From the NCBI GenBank assembly GCA_041309145.1, contig JBFZAG010000148.1, positions 1 to 10,370 on the forward strand: DNA of 10,370 bases. The letters are read 5' to 3'. The position numbers and the translations under genes are program-made. Below the pieces are notes generated by a model. That model saw only the letters and a list, made by a program, of their open reading frames with translations. It was not told the DNA's origin and did not search any database. Positions 1 through 6,183 of the stretch are shown piece by piece. Origin of the DNA: JAPLLS01 sp041309145 (GTDB lineage Bacteria; Omnitrophota; Gorgyraeia; Gygaellales; Profunditerraquicolaceae). How positions within the stretch are numbered: the first letter of the stretch is position 1; each line of letters opens with the position of its first letter.

Positions 1-1
1 T

Positions 2-436
2 GACGCCCAGGAAGTCACCCAGGACGTTTTTATGAAAATTTTACATAATCTCAAAGGCTTTCAATTCCGCTCGGCATTTAAGACCTGGGTGTACCGGATC
101 ACGGTCAATGCCGCCATCAACCATTACCGCAAGTCCAGCCGGGAAGAAAAAGACAAAGCGGATTACCAGGGCATTATCGAAACAATCCCCGGATCCGGCT
201 CAGCCGCGGATAAAGCTGTTCAAAACGATAATGAAACCAGGCTTAAAGCCTTGTTGGAGCTGTTAAGCCCGCAGCACCGGGCGTGTCTGGTGCTCCGGGA
301 GATCGAGGGATTGAGCTATCAGGAGATCGCCGCGAGCCTTAAGATCCCGGTTAATACTGTGCGCTCCCGCTTAAAACGGGCGCGCCAGGCGCTGTTGGAG
401 CAGGCGGGAAAGGACCAGGTGCAAGATGAATTGTAA
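2..436 (+). CDS. ECF (sigma-70 family, RpoE-like) RNA polymerase sigma factor, 5' end missing
   Basis: Extracytoplasmic-function sigma factor that directs RNA polymerase to envelope-stress promoters. The reading frame is open from base 2. The ten codons before the first internal ATG at 32 read DAQEVTQDVF, which is the conserved core-binding region 2.2 of ECF sigmas, so the ATG at 32 is not the start and the true start lies left of the window. Next comes region 2.3-2.4 (FRSAFKTWVYRITVNAAINHYRK), an acidic and variable linker, and region 4 with its helix-turn-helix (LSYQEIAASLKIPVNTVRSR). The 144 residues visible lack only about the first 40 of a usual 180-200 residue protein. The last 11 bases overlap the anti-sigma gene, a typical translationally coupled pair. 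A matching ECF-type promoter lies downstream at 912-940. The family is certain; the exact ECF subgroup and the inducing signal cannot be read from this. Confidence 0.95.
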   Translation, partial: DAQEVTQDVFMKILHNLKGFQFRSAFKTWVYRITVNAAINHYRKSSREEKDKADYQGIIETIPGSGSAADKAVQNDNETRLKALLELLSPQHRACLVLREIEGLSYQEIAASLKIPVNTVRSRLKRARQALLEQAGKDQVQDEL

Positions 437-911
437 AGATATCAGAGAATTACTTAAGTCCGATTATCTGGACAACGAAGCCGGGTTGAGGCAGGAACAG
501 GACGTGAAAGAGCATTTAGATCGTTGCCCGGAATGCCGCGCTGTGGAAAAAAAATTGCGCTCTCAGCGTCTGCTTTTTGAGAATGCCGGGCGCTTCCAGC
601 CGCCCGAACAGGTTTGGCGGAATATCCGTGAGGCCATTGTTAACGAGCGGATGAAGGAAGAAGATCCCGTCAGGCCGACTTTGATCGAGCGTTTAAGAGG
701 CCTGATCTGGTCGCAGCGGCCGGTATTTGCCGTGGTCCGGGTTATGGCCATGATGATATTTGCCGTGGTTCTGGCCGGAGGTATTCTCAGGAGACAGCAG
801 TTGATCAACCAGGAAATAAATAGCGACATAATATCGGCTTATAGTTTTAGTTCCGACAACGGGGAGCTGGCCCGGGATATGGGCACGAGTATCGAAGAAT
901 ATTTTCTTTAG
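426..911 (+). CDS. Membrane-anchored zinc-finger anti-sigma factor
   Basis: Cognate anti-sigma factor that would hold the upstream ECF sigma inactive until an envelope signal releases it. The N-terminal cytoplasmic part (residues 1-45) has the zinc-binding anti-sigma signature H30-x3-C34-x2-C37 (HLDRCPEC), plus an early C3. A basic/amphipathic segment follows, then one predicted transmembrane helix at about residues 99-120 (VFAVVRVMAMMIFAVVLAGG). Only about 40 residues follow that helix, so the periplasmic sensor part is small and has no recognisable domain. The total length of 161 residues is normal for small anti-sigma proteins. The ATG at 426 lies inside the end of the sigma gene (11-nt overlap) with a modest AGGTG ribosome site at 417-421. 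The gene ends one base before an ECF promoter. The role is strongly supported by the motif and by position; the signal and any protease that removes it are unknown. Confidence 0.9.
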   Translation: MNCKDIRELLKSDYLDNEAGLRQEQDVKEHLDRCPECRAVEKKLRSQRLLFENAGRFQPPEQVWRNIREAIVNERMKEEDPVRPTLIERLRGLIWSQRPVFAVVRVMAMMIFAVVLAGGILRRQQLINQEINSDIISAYSFSSDNGELARDMGTSIEEYFL

Positions 912-940
912 GGAACTTTTTTGGGTTTCAAAGCGTCTAA
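912..940 (+). promoter_or_regulatory. ECF sigma-type promoter for the Spy/CpxP-like gene
   Basis: GGAACTT at 912-918, a 16-base spacer, then GTCTAA at 935-940. This matches the RpoE-type ECF consensus (GGAACTT about 16 bases from GTCTAA/TCTGA). It begins directly after the anti-sigma stop codon (909-911). The predicted transcript start is near 946-947, leaving a leader of about 17 bases that still contains the AAGGAGGG ribosome site at 949-956. The position, between an ECF sigma/anti-sigma pair and a periplasmic stress protein, makes direct control by that sigma likely. The match is seen in the sequence; its use by this sigma is inferred. Confidence 0.75.
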
Positions 941-963
941 CTTTGTAGAAGGAGGGAGAAAAG

Positions 964-1449
964 ATGAAAAAAATAAAAGTAGCGGCGGTCAGTCTGGCTG
1001 TAGTTTTTCTGGCGGCAAGCGCTGCCTGCGCCCAGGGGCAGGGAAGATCTCATCCGGGCTGGAAGGAAAGAAAAGGCGAAATTTTTAAAGAGCTGAATCT
1101 GTCCTCCGAGCAAAAGAATAAACTGGAGGAGAACCGTAAAGCTCAAGGCGAAGAGTCAGCCAGACTGCGCTCGGCGATCAAAGGCAAATACGCTCAATTG
1201 CAGCAGGAACTGAATAAACAGTCTGTGACCAGGGCAGCGGTTGAGCCGCTGGTCCAAGAGCTCAAATCTCTGGACGCGCAGTTAGTCGATAACCGGATAA
1301 ACGGGATATTCGCGGTAAAAACTATTTTGACTGCGGAACAATTCGCCAAGTTCAACCAGCTGATGGAAAAACAGAGAGAAAACAGAAGAGGGAAAGATCG
1401 CTGGAAAGATTCCCGGGAAAAGCCGAAAGCTCAGACTCCGGAAATGTAA
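964..1449 (+). CDS. Spy/CpxP-like periplasmic stress protein (LTxxQ family)
   Basis: Small exported helical protein of the Spy/CpxP/ZraP type. Members act in the periplasm as ATP-independent chaperones or as sensors of envelope and metal stress. Residues 1-23 are a signal peptide: MKKIK, a hydrophobic core, then ACA before Q24. An Ala-Ala-Cys sequence at 20-22 leaves a lipoprotein anchor possible, but the -3 residue (S19) fits a lipobox poorly. The mature part is highly charged and helical and carries the two family repeats LSSEQ (46-50) and LTAEQ (122-126). The C-terminus is a basic, low-complexity tail (about 138-156). The length of 161 residues is normal for the family. A strong AGGAGG ribosome site at 950-955 supports the ATG at 964. 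It is third in the sigma/anti-sigma unit but has its own ECF-type promoter, and a terminator follows. No metal-binding His/Cys cluster is visible, so a chaperone-like role is favoured over metal binding. Confidence 0.85.
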   Translation: MKKIKVAAVSLAVVFLAASAACAQGQGRSHPGWKERKGEIFKELNLSSEQKNKLEENRKAQGEESARLRSAIKGKYAQLQQELNKQSVTRAAVEPLVQELKSLDAQLVDNRINGIFAVKTILTAEQFAKFNQLMEKQRENRRGKDRWKDSREKPKAQTPEM

Positions 1450-1476
1450 TAAGGCCGAAACTCGGGGAGTTGAGTA

Positions 1477-1510
1477 AAAGGGGGAGAGGGAAGTCTCCCC
1501 CTTTCTTATT
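1477..1510 (+). terminator. Rho-independent terminator after the sigma/anti-sigma/Spy-like unit
   Basis: A perfect 11-bp stem pairs 1477-1487 (AAAGGGGGAGA) with 1494-1504 (TCTCCCCCTTT) around a 6-base loop (GGGAAG). It is followed by CTTATT, and the 3' arm itself supplies a short T run. It starts 27 bases after the stop codon at 1449. The stem is strong; the T tract is only moderate. A smaller hairpin (AACTC/GAGTT at 1459-1463 and 1467-1471) sits just upstream. Confidence 0.85.
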
Positions 1511-1576
1511 AGTCCTAAAGTCGGGAGTTTTTAGCCGGAAGCCGCTGAAACGGTTATGCCCCGCGGATGATTTGTC

Positions 1577-1605
1577 TTGACAAAAAAGATAAGAAGATGT
1601 ATGCT
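1577..1605 (+). promoter_or_regulatory. Sigma-70 promoter of the abrB-like/efflux operon
   Basis: A perfect -35 box TTGACA at 1577-1582, a 17-base spacer, and a -10 box TATGCT at 1600-1605 (4 of 6 consensus bases). The transcript would start near 1612. That is downstream of the first in-frame ATG at 1567 and supports the later start at 1663 for the AbrB-type gene. The -10 box lies inside an inverted repeat, described in a separate entry. It is the only good promoter upstream of the four genes from 1663 to 6092. Confidence 0.75.
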
Positions 1606-1635
1606 TATCATACAAATCATACTTATCTGACAAAT
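1588..1635 (+). repeat. Operator-like repeat array over the efflux-operon promoter
   Basis: GATAAG (1588-1593) and CTTATC (1604-1609) form an inverted repeat with a 10-base gap that encloses most of the -10 box. CTTATC recurs at 1622-1627 as part of a 14-base direct repeat: CTTATCATACAAAT (1604-1617) against CTTATCTGACAAAT (1622-1635), 12 of 14 identical. ATCATAC also repeats at 1607-1613 and 1616-1622, a 9-base period. The array covers about -24 to +24 relative to the predicted transcript start, the usual place for a repressor. The adjacent AbrB-type protein is the obvious candidate binder, but this is inferred. Confidence 0.55.
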
Positions 1636-1662
1636 AGGATAGTTTTCAGAAAAGGGGCCGGT

Positions 1663-1860
1663 ATGCAGGAGCAGACTAAAAGCGAGGTTTTAGGATCGAC
1701 CGTCATGGGGGAGCGGGGGCAGGTGGTCATACCCGCGGATGTCCGGAAGATGTTCGGGGTAAAACCCGGGGACAGGCTTATTGTCGTGGCCTATCCCGGA
1801 AAGAAAATCGGGTTGATCCCCGCTTCTAACTTTAATAAGTTCTTGGACCGGATCACTTAA
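1663..1860 (+). CDS. AbrB/MazE/SpoVT-family DNA-binding protein
   Basis: Small swapped-hairpin DNA-binding protein of the AbrB superfamily, probably a transcription regulator of its own operon. Residues 16-41 carry the family core (GERGQVVIPADVRKMFGV, then KPGDRLIV). The start is placed at ATG 1663, giving 65 residues. An AAGGGG ribosome site at 1652-1657 sits five bases upstream, and the promoter predicted at 1577-1605 would start transcription after the earlier in-frame ATG at 1567. That longer form would add 32 residues not typical of the family. There is no C-terminal extension, so the protein is little more than one DNA-binding domain and would act as a dimer. AbrB-like folds also serve as antitoxins, but no toxin gene is adjacent. 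The next genes form a TolC/adaptor/ABC exporter, pointing to a local regulator. DNA targets and inducer are unknown. Confidence 0.85.
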   Translation: MQEQTKSEVLGSTVMGERGQVVIPADVRKMFGVKPGDRLIVVAYPGKKIGLIPASNFNKFLDRIT

Positions 1861-1871
1861 ATGGCGGGTAA

Positions 1872-3170
1872 GTGCGATCTCAAGTTTCTAAAAAAAGGCG
1901 AAGCGTGCATAAACTATTGACTTCCCTTATAATTATATCTTTTTTTTTGATCTCCTGGGCCAGGGCTGAAGAAACCGAGCCCCTGACCTGGATCGAGTGC
2001 GTGATAATCGCCCAAAAGATCCATCCGCAGATACTTTCCGCGCAGGAAAAGCTTAACCAGGCCATGGCCGACAAGATTGTTTCTAAAAGCGGGATTTTTC
2101 CCCAGATCACGGCAGCGGAAAGTTCTTCGGTCTCCAAGCTCGAGAACGCCAAATCATCCAAAACCCATTCTCTTTCTCTTTCGGCAAGACAATTGTTGTT
2201 TGACGGGAAAAAAACCGGATCCGAAGTTAAAGCCGCTCTGGAAAATATAAAATCCGCTCAATACAACCTGGATGTGGTTTCTTCCGACGTCCGCTTGAAT
2301 TTACGTGCGGCTTTTGTCCGGCTATTACGGGCGCAGGAAGCTCTCGGCTTGGCCGAAGAGATCGAGGTTTTGCGCCAGCAGAACATGGAGTTGGTCAGCC
2401 TTCGTTACCAGGCCGGCCGGGAACATATCGGGTCTTTGTTGACCACAAAAGCCAATCTGGCCCAGGCGCTGTTCGAGACCTCCCAGGCCAGGCGCCAGTT
2501 GGAATTAGCTCAGGTTAGCCTGAATCAAGAGTTGGGCGAGGGCAAATATAAGCCGGTAAAGGTCAAGGGAGGATTTAGCCTGAGCGAAGAACCTGAGCCC
2601 AAACCGGACATGCTGAAGCTGGCCGAAGAAAACAGTTTTTTGAAACAGCTGGTCTCCAGAAAAGAAGCGGCGCGCTGGGGCATTGACAGCGCCAAGGCGC
2701 AGAATTATCCCCAGGTTTACGCGGACGGCTCAATGGGCAAAAGCGACGAGAAATTCCTGCCGGAGAAAGACCGTTGGAGCGCCGGAATAAGTTTGTCCTG
2801 GCCTTTGTTCGAGGCGGGAGCGCGAAAAGCCCAGGTGGACAGGTCCCGATCAATATTTAAACAGAGCGAGCAGGACCTAAGAAGCGGAAAAGACGAAGTG
2901 ATCTTTACCCTGGAACATGCCTGGGCTGATTTTATGGATGCCCGGGAGAATGTCGGGGTTCAAAATAAATTCCTCGACGCGACCGTGGAGCGCTCCAAGA
3001 TAGCCCAGGCCCAGTATTCCAACGGCCTGATCACATTTAACGACTGGACGATCATCGAAGACAGCCTGGTCAACGCCAAGAAGTCTTATCTTAACGCGCA
3101 GGCAAGCGCCCTGACCGCGGAAGCGAGCTGGGTCCAGGCCAAAGGAGGCAAGATAGATTATGAAGAATAA
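1872..3170 (+). CDS. TolC-family outer-membrane efflux protein
   Basis: Outer-membrane channel component of a tripartite exporter; three copies would form the outer-membrane pore and periplasmic tunnel. The GTG start at 1872 gives 432 residues with a signal peptide at 1-32 (basic KKRR region, hydrophobic core 15-30, ARA before EE). A second GTG at 1905, with AAGG seven bases before it and a good residual signal peptide, is an equally plausible start. The mature protein has the two tandem outer-membrane-efflux repeats, about 38-235 and 255-425, rich in Ala, Gln and Leu as expected for long periplasmic helices. In the second repeat, GISLSWPLFEAGARKAQVD is the characteristic strand-turn-helix. 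The length is normal. Its last 11 bases overlap the adaptor gene, and the AbrB-type gene ends 11 bases upstream. Assignment to the family is firm; the exported substrate is not known. Confidence 0.92.
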   Translation: MRSQVSKKRRSVHKLLTSLIIISFFLISWARAEETEPLTWIECVIIAQKIHPQILSAQEKLNQAMADKIVSKSGIFPQITAAESSSVSKLENAKSSKTHSLSLSARQLLFDGKKTGSEVKAALENIKSAQYNLDVVSSDVRLNLRAAFVRLLRAQEALGLAEEIEVLRQQNMELVSLRYQAGREHIGSLLTTKANLAQALFETSQARRQLELAQVSLNQELGEGKYKPVKVKGGFSLSEEPEPKPDMLKLAEENSFLKQLVSRKEAARWGIDSAKAQNYPQVYADGSMGKSDEKFLPEKDRWSAGISLSWPLFEAGARKAQVDRSRSIFKQSEQDLRSGKDEVIFTLEHAWADFMDARENVGVQNKFLDATVERSKIAQAQYSNGLITFNDWTIIEDSLVNAKKSYLNAQASALTAEASWVQAKGGKIDYEE

Positions 3171-4116
3171 GATATTTGTTATTGTCGCGATCGCGGTCCT
3201 GGCCGCTGCCGGATGGTTGGGGTTCAAGTATATTTCCAAGACCAAGAATGCCGCTAAGTCCGTGGTCAAAGAGGTCAAGCCGGTTTACGGCAATATCCGT
3301 AACCTGATCACCGCGACCGGGACCGTTGAGCCGCAGAACCGGCTGGAGATCAAGCCGGCGATCAGCGGCCGCATTGAGGCTATCCTGGTCAGGGAAGGGG
3401 ATACGGTCAAAAAAGGCCAGACCCTGGCGATGATGAGCTCCGAGGACCGGGCAGCGCTTCTGGACGCAGCTGCTTTGCAGGATGAGAAAAGCCTGAAATA
3501 CTGGAGCGAGGTTTATAAACAGGTTCCGCTTACCGCGCCGATCGATGGAGAAGTGATCGTTCGGGCGGTTGAGCCGGGTCAGTCGGTGACTACCGCCAGC
3601 GCAATTCTGGTTTTATCCGACCGCTTGATCATTAACGCCCAGGTGGATGAGACAGATATAGGCAAGGTCAAGATCGGGCAAGCCGTGATCATTACCCTGG
3701 ACGCTTATCCGTCTGTTGAGATCAAAGGAACCGTGGATCATATCGCCTATGAATCTAAACTGGTCAATAACGTCACGATATACGAGGTGGATATCCTGCC
3801 CGAGAAAGTGCCGGAATTTTTCCGCTCCGGGATGTCCGCCAACGTATCGATCGTAGAGAAAAACAGAGATAATGTCCTGCTGGTGCCTAATGACGCTTTG
3901 ATCAAGGAAAAACAAGAGACCTTTGTCCGCCTGGCCGGGAATTCCGGCAGCGCCCCGGAGCTGCGGAAGGTTTCGTTGGGGATGTCGGACGATATGCATA
4001 CCGAGATCGTTTCGGGATTGGACCCGAATGATACTGTAATAGCGGAGTCCAGGTCATTCAAGCTTTCAGAGGACAAAATCGGGAAGAATCCGTTCATGCC
4101 GGCGAGAAGGCGTTAA
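3160..4116 (+). CDS. Periplasmic adaptor (membrane fusion) subunit of a MacAB-type exporter, short hairpin form
   Basis: HlyD/MacA-type adaptor linking the inner-membrane ABC transporter to the TolC-like channel. An N-terminal membrane anchor spans residues 4-22. The first lipoyl half is at about 60-93 (IKPAISGRIEAILVREGDTVKKGQ) and the second at about 124-153 (LTAPIDGEVIVRAVEPGQSV). A beta-barrel domain follows at about 157-235 (VDETDIGKVKIGQ) and a membrane-proximal domain at 236-300 (VLLVPNDALI). Only about 30 residues (94-123, SSEDRAALLDAAALQDEKSL and on) separate the two lipoyl halves, where MacA-type proteins usually carry a long coiled-coil hairpin. The total of 318 residues is accordingly short. 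The frame is intact through this region, so it is not simple damage. The start overlaps tolC by 11 bases and the ABC gene begins 8 bases after the stop. Family assignment is firm, MacA-like function inferred from the MacB-type partner. Confidence 0.9.
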   Translation: MKNKIFVIVAIAVLAAAGWLGFKYISKTKNAAKSVVKEVKPVYGNIRNLITATGTVEPQNRLEIKPAISGRIEAILVREGDTVKKGQTLAMMSSEDRAALLDAAALQDEKSLKYWSEVYKQVPLTAPIDGEVIVRAVEPGQSVTTASAILVLSDRLIINAQVDETDIGKVKIGQAVIITLDAYPSVEIKGTVDHIAYESKLVNNVTIYEVDILPEKVPEFFRSGMSANVSIVEKNRDNVLLVPNDALIKEKQETFVRLAGNSGSAPELRKVSLGMSDDMHTEIVSGLDPNDTVIAESRSFKLSEDKIGKNPFMPARRR

Positions 4117-4124
4117 AATCCGCG

Positions 4125-6092
4125 ATGATCAAACTTCAAAAGTTAAATAAGATATATAAAACCGGAAAGTTCCAGTATCAGGCCTTAAGGGACGTGTCTC
4201 TGGAGATCAAAGACGGCGAATTCATCGCGATCATGGGGCCGTCAGGCTCAGGCAAATCCACGCTTTTACATCTTTTAGGTTTTTTGGATCGACCGGATTC
4301 CGGTTCATACACTATTTATGATAAAGAAGTAACCCGCTTGTCCGACGACGAGTTGGCGCTTTTGCGCAACCACCTGGCCGGTTTTGTCTTTCAGCAATTC
4401 CATTTACTGCCCAGGATGACCGCGTTAGAGAACGCCCAACTGCCTTTGATCTACGGCGGCAAGCGCCAGCAAAGCCTGCTTGCCGCGCAGAAGATCGCTG
4501 ACGTGGGGTTGGCTCCGCGCTCAGCTCACCGGCCCAACGAAATGTCCGGCGGCGAGCAACAGCGGGTAGCCATCGCCCGGGCTCTGGTCAATGACCCGCC
4601 GATCATTTTCGCTGACGAGCCTACAGGTAACCTGGATACTAAAAGCGAAGCTGAGATCATGGCCATCCTGGAAGGCTTGAACCGCAAAGGCAAGACCGTT
4701 ATCATGGTCACCCACGAGCAGGAGATCGCCCAGCGGGCCCGCAGGATCATCTTGATGCGTGACGGCAAGATCGTTTCGGATACGCGCAAGAACCCGGAAC
4801 CGGTAAAGAAAGGTCAATCCTGCAAGACTATTGCCTGCGAAGCCATACTTTCCCAGAAACATTCCGCTTTAAAGACCATTGAGTTCGTCGATCATCTGCG
4901 CCAGGCTTTCCAGGCGATATTGACCCATAAGATGCGCGCTCTTTTATCCATGCTGGGGATCCTGATCGGCGTGGCTGCGGTAATCGCCATGCTTGCTCTG
5001 GGCCAGGGGGCTAAAGAGTCTATTCAGAAGAGTCTTTCTTCCCTGGGCTCAAATCTTTTAGTGCTCCGCCCCGGCTCGAGAAATGTTCATGGCGTGGCTT
5101 TGCAGGCCGGACAAGTGACCAGGTTTACCATGCTTGACGCTCAAGATATCGCTAAAATCGACTCAGTATCAGGCGTTTCAGCCTGGGTCAGGGGCAGAGC
5201 CAGGATAGCCTACGGGAACAAGAACTGGGATACTCAGCTGGAAGGCCAGTCAGTGGCTTACGCGTCCATGCGCGCCCAGATGCCGGTCGCAGGAAGGTTT
5301 TTTACCGAGGAAGAAATGAGGATGCGCCAGCGTATCGCGGTGATCGGCCAGACTATAGTGAAAGAGGTTTTCAACGGCGAAAACCCGGTGGGAGCGACTA
5401 TCAAGCTCAACCGCCTGAGTTTTAAAGTAATTGGGGTCCTTCCTTCTAAAGGTTCGGACCCTTTTCGTGACCAGGATGATATAGTGGTCATCCCCGTTAC
5501 AACAGCGATGTACCGGGTGCTGGGCAAGGAATATGTCGACGGCATTGATGTCCAGGCTAATGATACCGCAGTTATGAAAACCGCCGCGGATGCTTTAAAA
5601 GAATTGATCATTAAACGCCACAAATTGATCACCTCAGCAGAAAAGGATTCTTTCCAGGTCCGGGATATGACCGAGATCCAGCAGACCATGCAACAGACTA
5701 CCCGGACCATGTCTTTATTATTGGGAGCGATCGCCGCGATCTCGCTTTTAGTCGGCGGGATCGGGATCATGAATATCATGCTGGTTTCGGTGACTGAGCG
5801 CACCCGGGAGATCGGATTGCGCAAAGCTATCGGAGCCCGGGCCAGCGATATCATGATGCAATTCCTGGTCGAGTCAGTGGTGATGACATTTACCGGAGGG
5901 CTGCTGGGTGTCTGTCTGGGGGCGGGGGTGGCGGTATTATTATCCGCGTTCGCCGGATGGGCGACCCGGGTATCGATCTCTTCAGTAGTGCTGGCAACAG
6001 TTTTTTCTGTCGGGGTGGGGATCGGATTCGGGATGTGGCCGGCCCGCCAGGCTTCGCGGCTCAACCCGATCGAAGCTCTGCGTTACGAATGA
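4125..6092 (+). CDS. macB: MacB-type ABC exporter, fused ATPase and permease
   Basis: Inner-membrane mechanotransmission ABC transporter that works with a periplasmic adaptor and a TolC channel; known MacB proteins export macrolides, lipopeptides or toxins from the periplasm. The N-terminal ATPase (1-225) has Walker A GPSGSGKS (38-45), Q-loop Q90, signature SGGEQ (141-145), Walker B IIFADE (160-165) and switch H197, all intact. A charged linker leads to the first membrane helix (about 271-292). A periplasmic domain of about 235 residues (293-528) follows, then three C-terminal helices near 529-553, 581-608 and 617-637. The FtsX-type signature ERTREIGLRKAIGA lies between the first two of these. 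The ending NPIEALRYE is typical of MacB. At 655 residues it is full length. No strong ribosome site precedes ATG 4125, but the 8-base gap after the adaptor suggests translational coupling. The substrate cannot be told from sequence. Confidence 0.95.
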   Translation: MIKLQKLNKIYKTGKFQYQALRDVSLEIKDGEFIAIMGPSGSGKSTLLHLLGFLDRPDSGSYTIYDKEVTRLSDDELALLRNHLAGFVFQQFHLLPRMTALENAQLPLIYGGKRQQSLLAAQKIADVGLAPRSAHRPNEMSGGEQQRVAIARALVNDPPIIFADEPTGNLDTKSEAEIMAILEGLNRKGKTVIMVTHEQEIAQRARRIILMRDGKIVSDTRKNPEPVKKGQSCKTIACEAILSQKHSALKTIEFVDHLRQAFQAILTHKMRALLSMLGILIGVAAVIAMLALGQGAKESIQKSLSSLGSNLLVLRPGSRNVHGVALQAGQVTRFTMLDAQDIAKIDSVSGVSAWVRGRARIAYGNKNWDTQLEGQSVAYASMRAQMPVAGRFFTEEEMRMRQRIAVIGQTIVKEVFNGENPVGATIKLNRLSFKVIGVLPSKGSDPFRDQDDIVVIPVTTAMYRVLGKEYVDGIDVQANDTAVMKTAADALKELIIKRHKLITSAEKDSFQVRDMTEIQQTMQQTTRTMSLLLGAIAAISLLVGGIGIMNIMLVSVTERTREIGLRKAIGARASDIMMQFLVESVVMTFTGGLLGVCLGAGVAVLLSAFAGWATRVSISSVVLATVFSVGVGIGFGMWPARQASRLNPIEALRYE

Positions 6093-6135
6093 ACCGGCCG
6101 GATAAAAGCGGCAAATTTTAAGTGCTCTGCTAAGG

Positions 6136-6165
6136 CTTTACAAAAAGTAAAGAACGCAGTAGAAT
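6136..6165 (+). promoter_or_regulatory. Sigma-70 promoter of the msrBA gene with inverted repeat over the -35 box
   Basis: TTTACA at 6137-6142, a 17-base spacer and TAGAAT at 6160-6165 (5 of 6 at each box). The transcript would start near 6172. A perfect inverted repeat, CTTTAC-AAAAA-GTAAAG at 6136-6152, covers the -35 box and could be an operator or only chance AT symmetry. The segment 6093-6135, after the macB stop, contains a CCGGCCGG palindrome at 6094-6101 but no convincing terminator. Confidence 0.65.
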
Positions 6166-6183
6166 ATCCCGGTGAGTTTTGCG

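Noticed and set aside
32..40. ATG at 32 as the start of the sigma factor
   Set aside because: The codons upstream (DAQEVTQDVF) are conserved ECF region 2.2, so the gene continues left beyond the window.
1511..1560. Cyclic-di-GMP (GEMM) or other known riboswitch
   Set aside because: Two small stems are possible, but the conserved core elements I would require are absent, and the region lies just after a terminator and before a separate promoter.
1567..1662. Longer N-terminus for the AbrB-type protein from ATG 1567
   Set aside because: The consensus promoter at 1577-1605 would start transcription downstream of this ATG. The extra 32 residues are unlike the family, and ATG 1663 has a good ribosome site.
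1663..1860. AbrB-type protein as the antitoxin of a toxin-antitoxin pair
   Set aside because: No PemK, PIN or other toxin-like gene is adjacent; the next gene is tolC-like and part of an exporter operon.
5258..6064. 268-codon open frame on the minus strand opposite the MacB permease domain
   Set aside because: It is the mirror of a highly conserved coding region. Its translation is low-complexity with no domain, and no promoter or ribosome site supports it.
6094..6120. CCGGCCGG palindrome followed by AT-rich sequence as a terminator after macB
   Set aside because: The palindrome has no loop, no extended stem and no T run, so it does not make a convincing intrinsic terminator.
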